Positions 33,064-45,746 of a stretch of DNA of 64,000 bases are shown here, piece after piece. Numbering within the stretch: position 1 is the first letter of the stretch; the number at the start of each line of letters is the position of its first letter. A program made the translations under genes and the position numbers. The stretch is from Arsenophonus sp046530785 (GTDB lineage Bacteria; Pseudomonadota; Gammaproteobacteria; Enterobacterales; Enterobacteriaceae), in NCBI GenBank assembly GCA_046530785.1, contig JBHEQT010000005.1:62001-126000 (forward strand), written 5' to 3'. The notes beneath the pieces were generated by a model. It made no database searches. It saw only the letters and a list, made by a program, of their open reading frames with translations, and had not been told where the DNA came from.

Positions 33064-35464
33064 AATAATTTCTTAATTAAATATTCAATTAATGAATTTT
33101 AAAAAAACTCTTTTATAGTATAAACACGAAATCTTTAAGATGCAGATTTTTAATCTTTTAATGAAATATCTAAATCATTATTGAAATAATTAATTTTTTA
33201 TAAAACTACATTAAGAAAAAGGATTAATAAATATTTTTATAATTATATTATATTTATAACATCTCTAAAATTAGGATTTGTATATTAAAAGGTATTTTCA
33301 TTTATGAAAATAGGATGATAAAGTATACATAAGATGGTCTTTTATTATGAGATAATTATCTCAATTTAATAAAAATAGCATCATTTATAAGTTTTTATTG
33401 ATTTTATCAAATAAAAAATTATAAATAGAAAGATATACAATGGAATAAATTATACCCTAAATTAATTTAACTATAGAAAAATTAAAAAAAATTAATTAAA
33501 AAATTAAAATAATGAGGTAAACTATATGATCTTAAATGATCAAATCCTTCTTTAGTAGTGAAACTTTATGATCCTATTTCCTCCTTATAGAAATATTACT
33601 AAACTTATTTTTATATTTAATATGAATAATTCTCATTTTTTCTTGATTAATTAAAGAAAATTTACTCAATTTATTTATACTATTTACAAAAAATCGATTA
33701 TTAAATAAATTTATCTAAATAAAATAATTTGGTTCGTTATAAAGTTTAATCACAACCTAAAATAGATGCTGTAGTATTTGTTAAATTAGTTTATCAAAAA
33801 GATAGATTATTTGATAATTAGATTTTAATTAATTTTAAAAATTGATTAATCTAAAGTCATTTTACCAAGAATATTTTTAATATTATTTAAAAGATCGTGT
33901 AAGTCAATTAGTGTTACAAAAGTATATATTTTAGTATTAGTTTTTGGATCAATAATCCAATTAAGTAAGATATAATATAGACATTAAAGTTAATGCTTTA
34001 ATTAATAAACAAGAATTATTCGATTCTTGAATTAGGAGAAAATTCAAATTTTTATTTGAATTTTACATGATAGGATAAGTTATTGAATATACAAATATAA
34101 TTTTAAAAATTTAAAAAGAACTATTGTTGTTAACAAATTTTATTTTTATTTAGTTTAGTAGTATTTAATTAAATTAAAAAATAAAACGATATTGTTACAA
34201 TCAAAAAAAATAATTTTTGCAATAGCATGGTATTATGTAAAAATTTTTCTCTTAAAAACTGAAGATTTTATAAATAACTAGATAGTTTTTTTTCTTGGAA
34301 ACATTTAATACAAAAAGTAGAGTCACTAAAAATTAAAGATGTTAAAATTTAACATAGAGTAAAATAGTATAATTAATATATATCCATTATTTGTTATTTT
34401 TCTTATAATTAATCTATAATTTTTTGGTGAATAAAAAATTTTTTATAAAATAGGAATAAATTTAATTATTAATAATTAAATATTAAATTCAAAAAAATTA
34501 TTTCATGAATTAAAACATCAAAAAATTGTTTATATTTATGATAAAATTATTAGTATTAAGCTATATTATTAATTTAATTAAATAAGGTCAATATTTTTGA
34601 TTGTTTAATGTAATTGAAAAATAGATTAAAATAGAAAGTTTTACTGAAAAAATACAATTTATATCTTGAGCAATAAAATCATTAAATAAATTAATGGTAT
34701 GAATTGTTTATATTTCGTTTTCTGAAGATTGTATTCAGAATATTTATTATCTGAGATAAAAGAAAATGATAGCTTTTAACTTCTTAACAAATGCATCCAT
34801 GAAAAATTTTTCACTACGATAAATTATATATTTCATAAGAGTAGTTATATGCAGAATGATATAAACCAGATCAAAAAAAAGAAGAGAGATTTAGGAAAAG
34901 ATATGGTGTTCTCGTATGGGAAATCTGTATTATTATACAAATTATAGTTTGTAATGGTATATAAATAACTGTACTGATTTTATATAAGCGATGATATAAA
35001 GTATACTAATTTATATATGATCCACTTCATTATTTAAATAAATACATTATTTCTGCTCTTAAAGAGAGTGAGTACGGATAATAAAACGTTTTTATTTAGG
35101 ACAGAAAATTATGTTTAATAAACATATCATTACCAATTTATCAAATATAAATGTATAAACATCAATATGTTTCATATTTTATATTAAAAATCATATTTTT
35201 TAATTTTATTTTTGAATATCTAAAAGTCATAGACAATTAAGTAATAGAGATTAAAAGTTGTGATTAAAAAGTATTAATATCTAATTATATTAGATTTTTA
35301 TCTAAAGAAACAAGGAAGTGATATATTATTCAATTATATTTTTAATTTAATGTTTATTTTATCTAATTACCTCTTTTATTAATTATCGTAATCATTTACA
35401 AATGCACAATCATTATAATAAGTGTAATTTTTCTGTATCTTGAATGATATAAGTTATTTGATAC

Positions 35465-36270
35465 ATAACTAATTTTTTATCTATTAACATTTTCTATTTT
35501 TATAAAATATACTTTAGAGATACTAAAATTAGTACTTCTCAAAACTAAATCAATATTCGCAATAATCAGGAATATTTTCATATCTGATAGAAGATAAATT
35601 CAATCTTTTTTAGTTTCTCAGTAAAGTAATTATATTTTTACTTATCTCAATAAAGCTAAATCCCTTTTTAAAATAATAAAATTCTCAGTGATTGTTTTGA
35701 TATGAATATTCTTTTATCTATGGAATAATTGAATACGAAGGGAGGATAGTAGTGACTTAACTTTTATCCGTAATCTATAAAAAGATAAAGAAGAATCTAA
35801 TTTCAATTCCTGGTTTTCTAATTTTAAAAAAGTATTAATATATAAAAATAAATATACTGAGTAATAATCTTTATTTTAAAAGATAAGAAATTATTTGGAA
35901 TAGTGAGAGAGGTAAATATCTGTTTCTAGCTATATTAGTTAGTAAAAATCTACGTTTTTCTGTTGATCTCCTCTCAGATTATCGTTTTTAACATCAAGAG
36001 ATGGTACTACAACTTTTTATTTTCAACTTTACCAAATGTATTTTATGTAAAAAGAATCAGGAAGTCGATAAAGAAGGATATTTCCTAATTTCGATTTCTG
36101 TTTGCCTGTTATATCCATTACAATAAGATTAATAATTTAATAATTCACTTTATAATGAGTTTCTTCTAATTTTGTATACTGTAATTATCTTTATATGAAA
36201 AATTATTCTCTCTATTTTATTTAAAAGAAGTTTTGTAGAGGGAAGGAGAGGATATTCTACGATTAATTAT
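35465..36270 (+). repeat. Dispersed repeat, copy D (young; pair of copy C)
   Basis: Nearly identical to 28769-29582 over about 0.8 kb, direct orientation. The left flank (from about 35335) is clearly homologous but much more diverged than the body, so similarity changes abruptly near the left edge. Copies C and D bracket the spoT-rpoZ-gmk block. Confidence 0.9.
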
Positions 36271-37294
36271 TGTTTTATAATGAAGTTTAAAATAAAATCT
36301 TTTATTTAAAAAATTATTCTTTATCCGTAAGAGAAAAAATGATTTATCTCTATAGTTTTAAAAATGGTGAAAAATTATTTATTTGAAAATTTTTTATGAA
36401 AAAATAAAAAAATTTAGAGGAAGCTCACAGTAGTATACAGAGAACATCTATTAGAAATTTTACTAAGTAATATCAAGAAAATAGAAAATCTTAAAGAATT
36501 ATCGATATTATTTTCATCTGAATTTTAGTATTTTTATATCTTGGATTATGAATCAAAGTTATATAATAAGTTGGAAAATGAGAAGAGAAATTCTATACTT
36601 ATAATAATAAATTACTACATAAATATTTAATAAAATATTTTTAGTTATATTTTTTCCTGAAAATTAAAGGTATTAAATATACAATATTTTATGATTTAAA
36701 TATTATTTAGATTTTAAAAATTAAGATCAAATACAACAATATTTTCTATCAGTAAAAATTCAATTTCTTATTTAAAAATAGGTTAATTATCTATTAAAAT
36801 TAAGGAATATTATCAATTATAAATATATAAGATATTATATCATTTATAATATTTTATTAAAATTTCAGAAATGAATTTCACTATTAATAACTTATAAAAT
36901 AGAATATTAAATTATAAATAAATTTTTATATATAAAGATAAGTTTATTTAAATAATTAATAATTAACTTTTTAAGTTTTTAAAGAAAAAAATAAAATAAA
37001 ATTAAAAAATTATAATTTATAGCAGAAACACCTATTTTTAAACTCTAAGAAATATTAAAGATCAAATCTTAATATAAAAATTATTATAATCCTTATCATA
37101 TTTTGATAAAAATCAAATTTGCTAAAATTTACAATTTATATTATTTATTATCTAATTAATAATGATCATTAATTAATTAATTAAAATATTAATTAAAGAT
37201 TAGAAAATGATTCTAAAATGATATTTTAATAATTCATAGATTTTTAATACATCATGAGTTTTATAATTCAATCTAATATATTGAAATAACTTTT

Positions 37295-37330
37295 ATTATA
37301 TTATTTTTAATATATTAAAAATAATATAAT
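37295..37330. repeat. Perfect 36-nt AT palindrome
   Basis: Eighteen-base arms (ATTATATTATTTTTAATA and its exact reverse complement) meet with no loop. It is pure A and T, in gene-free DNA. Confidence 0.65.
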
Positions 37331-40151
37331 TATCATAAGATAAATATTAAAATTATAAAATATTATATAATTATATATTTCTATAAAATATATAATAGAT
37401 ATTTTTATTTTAAAAATTTTAGATATTTAAAATAATAAAAATCTATTCATTTAAATATTAAAATAATTATGATTAAATTAATAAATTTACGAATAAATAA
37501 AGAAATAAAGAAAAAGAAATTTTAGATATTTAATTTGATCTTGTTATTATTAATTCATTTATATGTTTAAAGTATTAAGAAAAATACTATTTATATGATA
37601 ATTAATATAAAAATAAAAAGTTATCATTTTTAAAAAATATCTTAATCTGAAAAAATAATTTATAATTAAATGATATTCATTCATAAATTTATTATATGTT
37701 CGATTTAATTTATTTTTTCTAAAATAATAACAATATTGTTTTTGATATTGAAACATTTCATTATTTTACAATAAAAACAAGAAAAGTTATCTTATTTAAA
37801 TAAAATTGTTTATATTGAAAATTTTCGCTAAAGCAATTATAAGAAATCGAAGTGAAATATAATAATAGAGATATATTTAATGAATTTTATCCTTAATATT
37901 AAACTTATAGATGATATATTTATTACATAATACTTCTATAATCTTAAAATATATATTAAAAATATTTATTTGTTGATTTATTATAGAAAATTTTTTATTA
38001 AAAATAATAAGAAAATATCATTTCCTTTATTATTATATATATAAATATATTATTTAATGTTTAAAAAAAATTTTTTATTTATTAATAAAAATTAAATATA
38101 GAAAATGTTCTATGTAATGATAACTAAATCATTTATCGTGGGTTATAAAAACTAATATTTTCTGGAAAATATATATAATTAAGATTAGTAAAATATAAAT
38201 AAAGTTTATTTTTCCTATTTATAATATTTAAAATCGATAAAATAAAAATATATAGTTTAATATTATGTTTACTGAGATTATTAGAAAGATAGTAATATAT
38301 ATTACTTTATATTTTGATTTATTGCTTTTCAAAAATTGATGATCTTAAATTGATTATTAAGATATTATTGATACGTTTATACAATGGATTAAACTTTATT
38401 TGAATGAATCCTCAAATTATAAAACTTACTAATATAATGCATAATTCTTTTCAAGAAAAGAAGTTATTATGTCCTATATTGAAAAATTATTTATAAAGAA
38501 GATTAGGAAAAGATACATTCAATTATCTTCTTTTTATAGGAAAATCTGTCATAGTAAAAAAACTTTAGTAGTTATTGATTTTGCTAAATCAAAAATTGAT
38601 ATATCTATATTGTAGATTAAGAATCTGTATATAAACAGAATTATTTTAAAATAATTTCTTTAAATTAACTTTATTTTTTAATATACTCTTAATTTATAAA
38701 TATTGTCAATTTTTATTAAATTTATAGTAGATTTATAATTTTTCAGTGAAATCATTTTATTGATAATAGTATTGTGATTGATATTAAGATAGAAATCCTA
38801 TCACGTATTCAGTAATTAGGTAAGTGAAATGAATTTAAATAAAATAAATCAGGGAATATAAATAAAGATCGAATACTATATTCTTTTCTGGTAAGAAATC
38901 TAATAACGTTAAATTTCTGAACTCCTTCTTTAATTAAGAAGGATTCTTCCCCCAGGGTAAGCATTGTTTGTTTCCTTAATTTAAATAATTTAAATTAAGA
39001 TAAAGAAAATTCATAACACTGACGATCAGTAAATGGTGATATCATCAAATCATTTTTTTGATTAAAATCGTTTATGCAGTAATAAATAAATTTATATCAT
39101 AAAAATATGATTTTTAATTAACATAAATCTTATTTAAAAAAAAATATTGTTTGGTAACCTTCCCATCTCTCCTAGAGATTGGTAAAATATTGAATATAGA
39201 TTTATTTACTTATATTTTTAAATATCTCAAAAATTATTAATAATTAAAAAAGCAATAAATTCTATCTTATTCTATATATTATAAAAATAGAATAAGTCTA
39301 GATTTATTTAAATGGGGAGAGTACTCTTTTATTAAAATTACGGGGCATACAAAGCATGGAAAAAATTTTTATAGCTTGGTTTGATATTTTGTTTTTCCTT
39401 ATTATCCGATAATAAAATATAGGGAATCAGTTTCATATTATATTACAAGGATATAAAATTAAACATTTTATCAAAAATGATTATGTTATATAAGTGTAGA
39501 ATGATGCGAAAATTATTCTAATTATTTTATGTTGTTTTAAAAATCAAAAGATATCTTTCAATCAAAATATATTTTTTGATTTTGATGATCAAGGGGGCGA
39601 TATTTAATTGGATATCAAATCTATGAATAAATAAAATAGAATTGTTTATATTTAATGATTAATATAATATTAAGGGAATATTTAAATTTTATTAATTTTA
39701 TTCTCGAAGTTTAAGGTGTTACTTTAGAACACGTGTTATATTATTTTAATAAATCTTTTACTATATTATTAATGATAAGCTCTCTGATGATTTAAAATCA
39801 GATTTTAGAAATTAAAGTTGCTGATATATTGTAAAGGAATAGCGATTATTTTTTATAAATACCTTTTCTTCGTCATAATAAATCCATATATATATATGTT
39901 AAAAACTATTTTAAATGCTTAAATATAAAATATTTTATTACAGATAATAAGCTTTAATATTAATCCAGAGTTTGTTAATGATAAGAAAATTGATAATTAT
40001 TTATTTTCGTTTGCATAAATAATTATATTATAGAGATTTTTTGCAAAAATATCCATGTTAAATCTGTAAACAGTGCTGCATATTTATTCTCCAAAAGTAT
40101 ACTAAATCAGTTTTTAAAAATACAATTGTTATTTATCATACGAATCTAAAC

Positions 40152-41063
40152 ATGCAAAAAATTGATACTAAAACCTTTCAGGGATTAATTCTAAAATTAC
40201 AAGATTATTGGTTTCATCAAGGGTGCACTATTATTCAACCTTTCGATATGGAAGTTGGTGCAGGAACATCTCATCCGATAACATTTTTTCGGGCTCTAGG
40301 ACCTGAACCTATTTCTGTCGCTTATGTTCAACCATCTCGCCGCCCAACTGATGGGCGTTATGGTGAAAATCCTAATCGACTTCAACACTATTATCAATTT
40401 CAAGTTATTATGAAACCTTCACCAGATAATATTCAAGAGTTATATCTTGGTTCATTAAAAGAATTGGGGTTAGATCCTACTATTCATGATATTCGTTTTA
40501 TTGAAGATAATTGGGAAAACCCAACATTGGGAGCTTGGGGACTTGGTTGGGAAGTTTGCCTAAATGGAATGGAAATCAGCCAATTTACCTATTTTCAACA
40601 AATTGGTGGTTTGGAATGTAGACCGGTTACCGGTGAGATTACTTACGGTCTTGAACGTTTGTCTATGTACATTCAAAATGTTGATAATATCTATGATTTA
40701 CTTTTGTCTAATGGTATTTTAGGAAAAATAACTTATGGTGATATTTATTATCAAAATGAAGTTGAGCAATCAGCTTATAATTTTGAATACGCAAATATTG
40801 ATTTTTTATTTAAATCTTTTAAAGAGCATGAAAAAGAGGCACGATATTTATTATCATTAGAAAGGCCACTACCCTTACCTGCTTATGAACATATTTTAAA
40901 AGCTTCTCATATATTTAATTTATTAGATGCACGGAAGGCAATTTCAGTCACTGAGCGTCAATTTTATATTTTACGTATTTGTGCTTTAACTAAAAGGGTT
41001 GCAAAGGCTCATTATTCCTACCGTGAAGCATTAGGTTTTCCAATGTATAAACATAAGAATTAA
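40152..41063 (+). CDS. glyQ: Glycyl-tRNA synthetase alpha subunit
   Basis: Catalytic subunit of the bacterial alpha2beta2 enzyme that charges tRNA-Gly. It is 303 residues, the E. coli length. Conserved class II core segments include DMEVGAGTSHP, YVQPSRRPTDGRYGENPNR, FIEDNWENPTLGAWGLGWEV and GGLECRPVTGEITYGLERL. The start is chosen by homology (MQKIDTKTFQGLIL); no clear Shine-Dalgarno precedes it. glyS follows after 12 bases. No degeneration is visible. Confidence 0.98.
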   Translation: MQKIDTKTFQGLILKLQDYWFHQGCTIIQPFDMEVGAGTSHPITFFRALGPEPISVAYVQPSRRPTDGRYGENPNRLQHYYQFQVIMKPSPDNIQELYLGSLKELGLDPTIHDIRFIEDNWENPTLGAWGLGWEVCLNGMEISQFTYFQQIGGLECRPVTGEITYGLERLSMYIQNVDNIYDLLLSNGILGKITYGDIYYQNEVEQSAYNFEYANIDFLFKSFKEHEKEARYLLSLERPLPLPAYEHILKASHIFNLLDARKAISVTERQFYILRICALTKRVAKAHYSYREALGFPMYKHKN

Positions 41064-41075
41064 GAGGTTCTCACT

Positions 41076-43142
41076 ATGAAACAAAATTTCCTAGTGGAAA
41101 TTGGTACAGAAGAGTTACCGCCAAAGTCTCTTCGTTTATTAGCTAGATCATTTTCCGAAAATTTTAAATATCAATTAGAGAAGGATCATCTACAATATGG
41201 TGAAATATTTTGGTATGCATCTCCACGTCGTTTAGCGTTAAAAATAATCGATTTGGCTACATATCAATCTGATCGTAAAGTAGAGAAGCGTGGTCCGGAA
41301 ATTAGTCAAGCTTTTGATGCTAAAGGTAAACCGACTAAAGCTTCCGAAAGTTGGGCTCGTGATTGCGGAATTACTATTGAGCAGGCAAAACGTTTTGTTA
41401 CTGATAAAGGGGAGTGGTTATTTTATCGAGTAATTAACAAAGGGCGATTGGCAAATGAGTTGCTTGTTAATATAGTAATTAATGCAATAAATTCATTACC
41501 TATCTCAAAACCAATGTTTTGGGGAAACAAGAAAACACGCTTTATCCGTCCTGTTCACAGCTTAACTATGTTGTTCGGTGATCAGTTGCTAGAAAGTGAA
41601 ATATTCGGTATTCAGAGTGATCGAGTGATCCGTGGTCATCGATTTATGGGTAAAGGTGAATTGATTATTGATTCAGCTGAACAGTACCCTACGATCTTGT
41701 ATGAGCATGGTAAAGTTATTGCTGATTATGAAGAACGTAAGATCTTAATTAAAAATGAAGCAAATAAGATAGCACAGAAAATAGGTGGTATTGTTGAATT
41801 AACTGATAGTTTACTAGAAGAAGTAACATCATTGGTTGAATGGCCAGTTGTATTAACCGCAAAATTTGAGAAGAAATTTCTGTCATTACCAACAGAGATT
41901 TTAGTTAACATTATGAAAAGAGATCAAAAATACTTTCCAGTATATGATCAAAATGGTAATTTGATGGTCAATTTTATTTTTGTAGTTAATATTGAATCTT
42001 CTAATCCAAAGAAAATTATTTCTGGTAATGAAAAGGTGATTCGTTCACGTTTAACAGATGCAGAATTTTTCTTTAAAACAGATTGTAAAAAACGTTTAGA
42101 AGAATATTTACCAATGTTAGAAAGGGTTTTATTCCAAAAACAGCTCGGTACATTGCGTGATAAAACGGATCGTTTAAAATCATTAGCAGGATGGATTGCA
42201 GATAAAATTGGCGCAAATATTAATCACGCTATACGTGCTGGTCTTTTATCAAAATGTGATTTAATGACTAATATGGTGTTCGAATTTACTAACGCACAAG
42301 GTATTATGGGGATGCATTATGCCCGTCTGGATGGTGAAGAGGAAGATGTAGCGGTAGCAATTAAAGAGCAATATCAACCACGATTTTCTGGTGATAAATT
42401 ACCTTCTAATAATATCGCAATTTCATTAGCACTAGCTGATAAGATGGATATCTTGGTAGGTATTTTTGGTATTGAACAGCAATCGAAAGGTAATAAAGAT
42501 CCATTTGCATTACGTCGTGCTGCACTTGGTATATTGCGTATTATTGTTGAGAAAGATTATGATCTGGATTTATTAACATTAACACAAAAGACTGCTCAAA
42601 TGTATGGTGATAAGATAACGAATAAAAATGTTATCAATGATGTTCTCGATTTTATATTAGAACGGTTTCGTACTTGGTATCAGGATAAGGGGTATCGTAT
42701 GGATATTATCCAATCTATTTTGAGTCGTCGTCCAACCAAACCAACAGATTTTGATGCAAGAGTGAAATCTATTACTCATTTTTATACTTTAAAAGAAGCA
42801 GAAATATTGACGGCGATCAATAAGCGTGTTATAAATATTTTGAATAAATCAGATGAAAAACTAAATAAAAATATTGTTATTAAATTGTTAAAATTACCAG
42901 AAGAGGTCATTTTAGCAGATCATCTGATTGTTTTAAAAGATAAATTTTCATCACTATCTATTGATGGAAAATATGATATCGCATTAAGAGAACTAGTCTT
43001 ACTAGCTGATGTTGTCAATGCTTTTTTTGAAAATGTCATAGTTATGGATAGAGATCAACTAGTAAGGATAAATCGTTTAACCTTATTGAGTCAATTACGT
43101 GATTTATTTTTACAAATTGCAGACATCTCTTTAATTAATTAA
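41076..43142 (+). CDS. glyS: Glycyl-tRNA synthetase beta subunit
   Basis: Beta subunit needed for tRNA-Gly recognition. It is 688 residues against 689 in E. coli. It begins with the family signature FLVEIGTEELPPKSL and contains RRLALKI, FWGNKKTRFIRPVH, IVELTDSLLEEVTSLVEWP, MKRDQKYFPVYD, and the HD-like region CDLMTNMVFEFTNAQGIMG. The C-terminal anticodon-binding part is complete. A GAGG lies about 8 bases before the ATG. It is in an operon with glyQ and is followed about 110 bases later by a strong hairpin (43251-43280). Confidence 0.98.
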   Translation: MKQNFLVEIGTEELPPKSLRLLARSFSENFKYQLEKDHLQYGEIFWYASPRRLALKIIDLATYQSDRKVEKRGPEISQAFDAKGKPTKASESWARDCGITIEQAKRFVTDKGEWLFYRVINKGRLANELLVNIVINAINSLPISKPMFWGNKKTRFIRPVHSLTMLFGDQLLESEIFGIQSDRVIRGHRFMGKGELIIDSAEQYPTILYEHGKVIADYEERKILIKNEANKIAQKIGGIVELTDSLLEEVTSLVEWPVVLTAKFEKKFLSLPTEILVNIMKRDQKYFPVYDQNGNLMVNFIFVVNIESSNPKKIISGNEKVIRSRLTDAEFFFKTDCKKRLEEYLPMLERVLFQKQLGTLRDKTDRLKSLAGWIADKIGANINHAIRAGLLSKCDLMTNMVFEFTNAQGIMGMHYARLDGEEEDVAVAIKEQYQPRFSGDKLPSNNIAISLALADKMDILVGIFGIEQQSKGNKDPFALRRAALGILRIIVEKDYDLDLLTLTQKTAQMYGDKITNKNVINDVLDFILERFRTWYQDKGYRMDIIQSILSRRPTKPTDFDARVKSITHFYTLKEAEILTAINKRVINILNKSDEKLNKNIVIKLLKLPEEVILADHLIVLKDKFSSLSIDGKYDIALRELVLLADVVNAFFENVIVMDRDQLVRINRLTLLSQLRDLFLQIADISLIN

Positions 43143-43250
43143 TTATTTTAAATTCCATTAAATAAATCTGTAATAAAATTGTCTCATTATTAATATTATA
43201 TTTAAATATAGAAAAAATCTATTACTAATTAATAATAAAAAGTCTGTTCT

Positions 43251-43280
43251 TAACATAAGAAAGATATTCTTCTTATGTTA
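43251..43280 (+). terminator. Hairpin downstream of glyS
   Basis: A perfect 11-bp stem (TAACATAAGAA / TTCTTATGTTA) with an 8-base loop, 108 bases after the glyS stop. No U-run follows directly, so it may protect the 3' end rather than be a classical intrinsic terminator. Confidence 0.4.
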
Positions 43281-44877
43281 TCTAGATAAAATCTAATTTA
43301 TAAAATTTTTAATTAAAAATTTTATCTTTTCTCTTTTTATAAATATACTTTTTCATAATTTATAACATTTCCTATATTATAGAGTAATTAATTTATTGAT
43401 TATTATATTTATTCTTAATAATTCATTTTATCTTATGGTTAAGATCTTGAGTGTAACAAATAATATATTTATTTGAAATAACATAATAAAATAGTTTATT
43501 TTTCTATTTTATTTTATAAAAATTCTACATAAAAAGTAAAGTAAAATAAAACGTAAAAATTTTGAATAAATTTTCTATATTCCTTTCTCTGATTGAATTT
43601 TATTCCTTCTTTGAAATTGATGATATAGTTTTTAATTATTAACTCTTCTGGTTTTAATGATAGCTCGCATTGTTAAAATAATGAAATTATAAAGTAAAAC
43701 AGATTAATAAAGATTATAAAATTGATAAAATATTTCATTTATTCAGAAATATCTAAATTTATAGTTTTATTTTTAATTTTCAATTATATAGGAAACTTTT
43801 TTGTAAAAAGTTAATCCTTCCTTCTATAGAAGGAAGGATAAGGATCTTATTATATTAAATTCTTTCTATAAAACATATGAATAAATTCTCGATAATTTTT
43901 TCCTGATTTAATACATATTTTCATTTTCCTATTCTTATTTTCTTGATGAGAATAAGTCGTCCATAATTGCTAATTACTTATATACTACTCGTAGTTTGCT
44001 ACTACTTATTGGAATGTCTATAAGTTATCAACTTTATATAACTTATTTTATCCATCCATCTTTTTCTTAGAGTCTCTTTTTAGAGACGGTAAAATTATCT
44101 ATAAAGAACTGACACTATTCCTTGATAATTACGGATAAGTTAATATCTTATAGTACCTAAATTCATCTTTTCATAGATTTTCAACTAAAAATTAAATTAA
44201 TGATATTAGCATTAATAAATTACTTTTTAAAATATCTCTGCTGATTTTTCGTACCTGAAATCTTCAGGAATCAGGAAAATAAATAGTAAGTATTTGCTAA
44301 TTTATCTCTTATCTTTAAGTCTTATAAAATAAGAATAAAGGAGTGATAATACTCCATATTTTCCTTAATGTTAAAAACAGATTAGTTTTTTAAGAAAATA
44401 AGATATTAACTAATAATTAGTTTTATTTAAAAATGAAAACGGGTTTTTGGATAGTAAAATATTATATTTGAATTTTTCTTAGGAAGAATATATATCCTGT
44501 TCTATTCCAAACAGGTAAATAACTTTTATCCTATATAGTGGCAGTAATATTTATATTTATAAATATATTATATGTATTTGATCTAAAACAATCAATTTAT
44601 AAAAAGAATATTTTAAATTCCTATTATTACGATAGTGAAGACTAAGATTTGATCTGTAAGAATCTTGTCTACTTGGGGGTATCCTTTAATTAAATTTAAA
44701 TAAATAATTATCCATATATACTTTTCATTCTATTTAAATGAAAAATTTTTATTAGAGATGCAGTGATATAGATACGATAAATTATAGTTAAGTATTAATA
44801 TCAAGAATATCAAGTATATTGTTTAATATCACTTTACCACGTATTATAGATTGTAATACATCCTTTCCAATCACTAT

Positions 44878-44923
44878 AAAATAAACTTATAATATAATAG
44901 TTACATTATAAGTTTATTTTTTT
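44878..44923 (+). terminator. Strong intrinsic-terminator-like hairpin in gene-free DNA
   Basis: A perfect 16-bp stem (AAAATAAACTTATAAT / ATTATAAGTTTATTTT) with an 11-base loop ends in a run of seven T, the textbook form. No gene is recognised for 1.7 kb upstream, so it may end an unrecognised transcript or be the relic of a lost gene. It could also work, less well, on the minus strand. Confidence 0.55.
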
Positions 44924-45706
44924 GTAAACGAATATTAATAATAAAAAATTTTATTATTTTTATATTTTTAATTTATTTTATCACGATATTTTTAACTGGA
45001 AAGAAATTTTAGTTCTATTTTTTCAATTAACTAATTTTCAATCAAATTTACTTTGAAAATAATTTCAATATTTTATATTAGTAATTTTATTTAATTTATT
45101 TAAAATTTATATTTTTTATTGATTATTTAGTAATATTAATTATTTTAATAATGTTTAAGATTAATATATTAAGTATTAGTAATACTATAATTATTATAAT
45201 TTAATACAAATAGGATTAAAGATAATCGATGATTAATATCAATATATAAAATAGTTCAATAAATATTTATATTTAATTATCTGTTAAAAAATTAATTAAA
45301 TAATTGTATTAACGTTTTTTATTACATTGGGTAATAATTGATTATCTTATTTCACTAATATTAATATTTTTATTAAAATATGTTAGAGAAAATCTATAAC
45401 AATATATATAATAATGATTAATATATCACTATAGATAAGTTTTTCTTTTTATCAAAATTAATAATTTAAGTTACTTCTTTTTATAATTTAAAAAGTATTT
45501 CCTTTCAAAATAAATAAATGTTTTTACAAAAAAATCTTTTTATTAATAAAAATAAAAAATTATTAATATAAATAGTTTTGTTCTTTAAACTAAAAATCTT
45601 TTAATAAATTCAATGTAAAATATAACAATATCAGTAATGTAAGTCAATTACAATTGACTATTTTCTTATTTTGTTGTGTAACTAATAAATTTTAAATAAA
45701 AAATTA

Positions 45707-45735
45707 TTGACGATTTTATTATATGGCAGTAAGAT
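45707..45735 (+). promoter_or_regulatory. Sigma-70 promoter of tRNA-Pro
   Basis: TTGACG (45707-45712), a 17-base spacer and TAAGAT (45730-45735) end 11 bases before the tRNA. The hexamers are one and two mismatches from TTGACA/TATAAT with the ideal spacing, which stands out even against AT-rich background. Confidence 0.7.
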
Positions 45736-45746
45736 AGATTTTATTT

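Larger units (their letters stand above)
33064..40151. other. Gene-free AT-rich block, 7.1 kb, containing repeat copy D
   Basis: The longest gene-free stretch in the window. No frame has family motifs; a 65-codon frame at 37559-37756 is Tyr/Phe/Asn/Ile-rich and unconvincing. It contains the young repeat copy D (35465-36270) and a perfect 36-nt palindrome (37295-37330). Two segments near 34880-34960 and 38495-38560 share short motifs (ggaaaagata, then gaaa(a)tctgt) and may be another old repeat, but this is weak. Confidence 0.7.
43143..45706. other. Gene-free spacer between glyS and tRNA-Pro, with strong hairpins
   Basis: About 2.6 kb with no gene. It contains the hairpins 43251-43280 and 44878-44923 and a 26-nt AT palindrome at 43300-43325. 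A stretch around 44330-44440, read on the minus strand (ctaatctgtttttaacatt), resembles the centre of the dispersed repeat and may be an inverted old copy. Confidence 0.65.

Noticed and set aside
28769..36270. IS element or phage origin of the repeat pair C/D
   Set aside because: No transposase motif in any frame, no terminal inverted repeats and no target duplication visible by eye; left as an unexplained repeat.
37559..37756. 65-codon minus-strand frame in the 7-kb block
   Set aside because: Tyr/Phe/Asn/Ile-rich without motifs, in pure AT-rich DNA; indistinguishable from chance.
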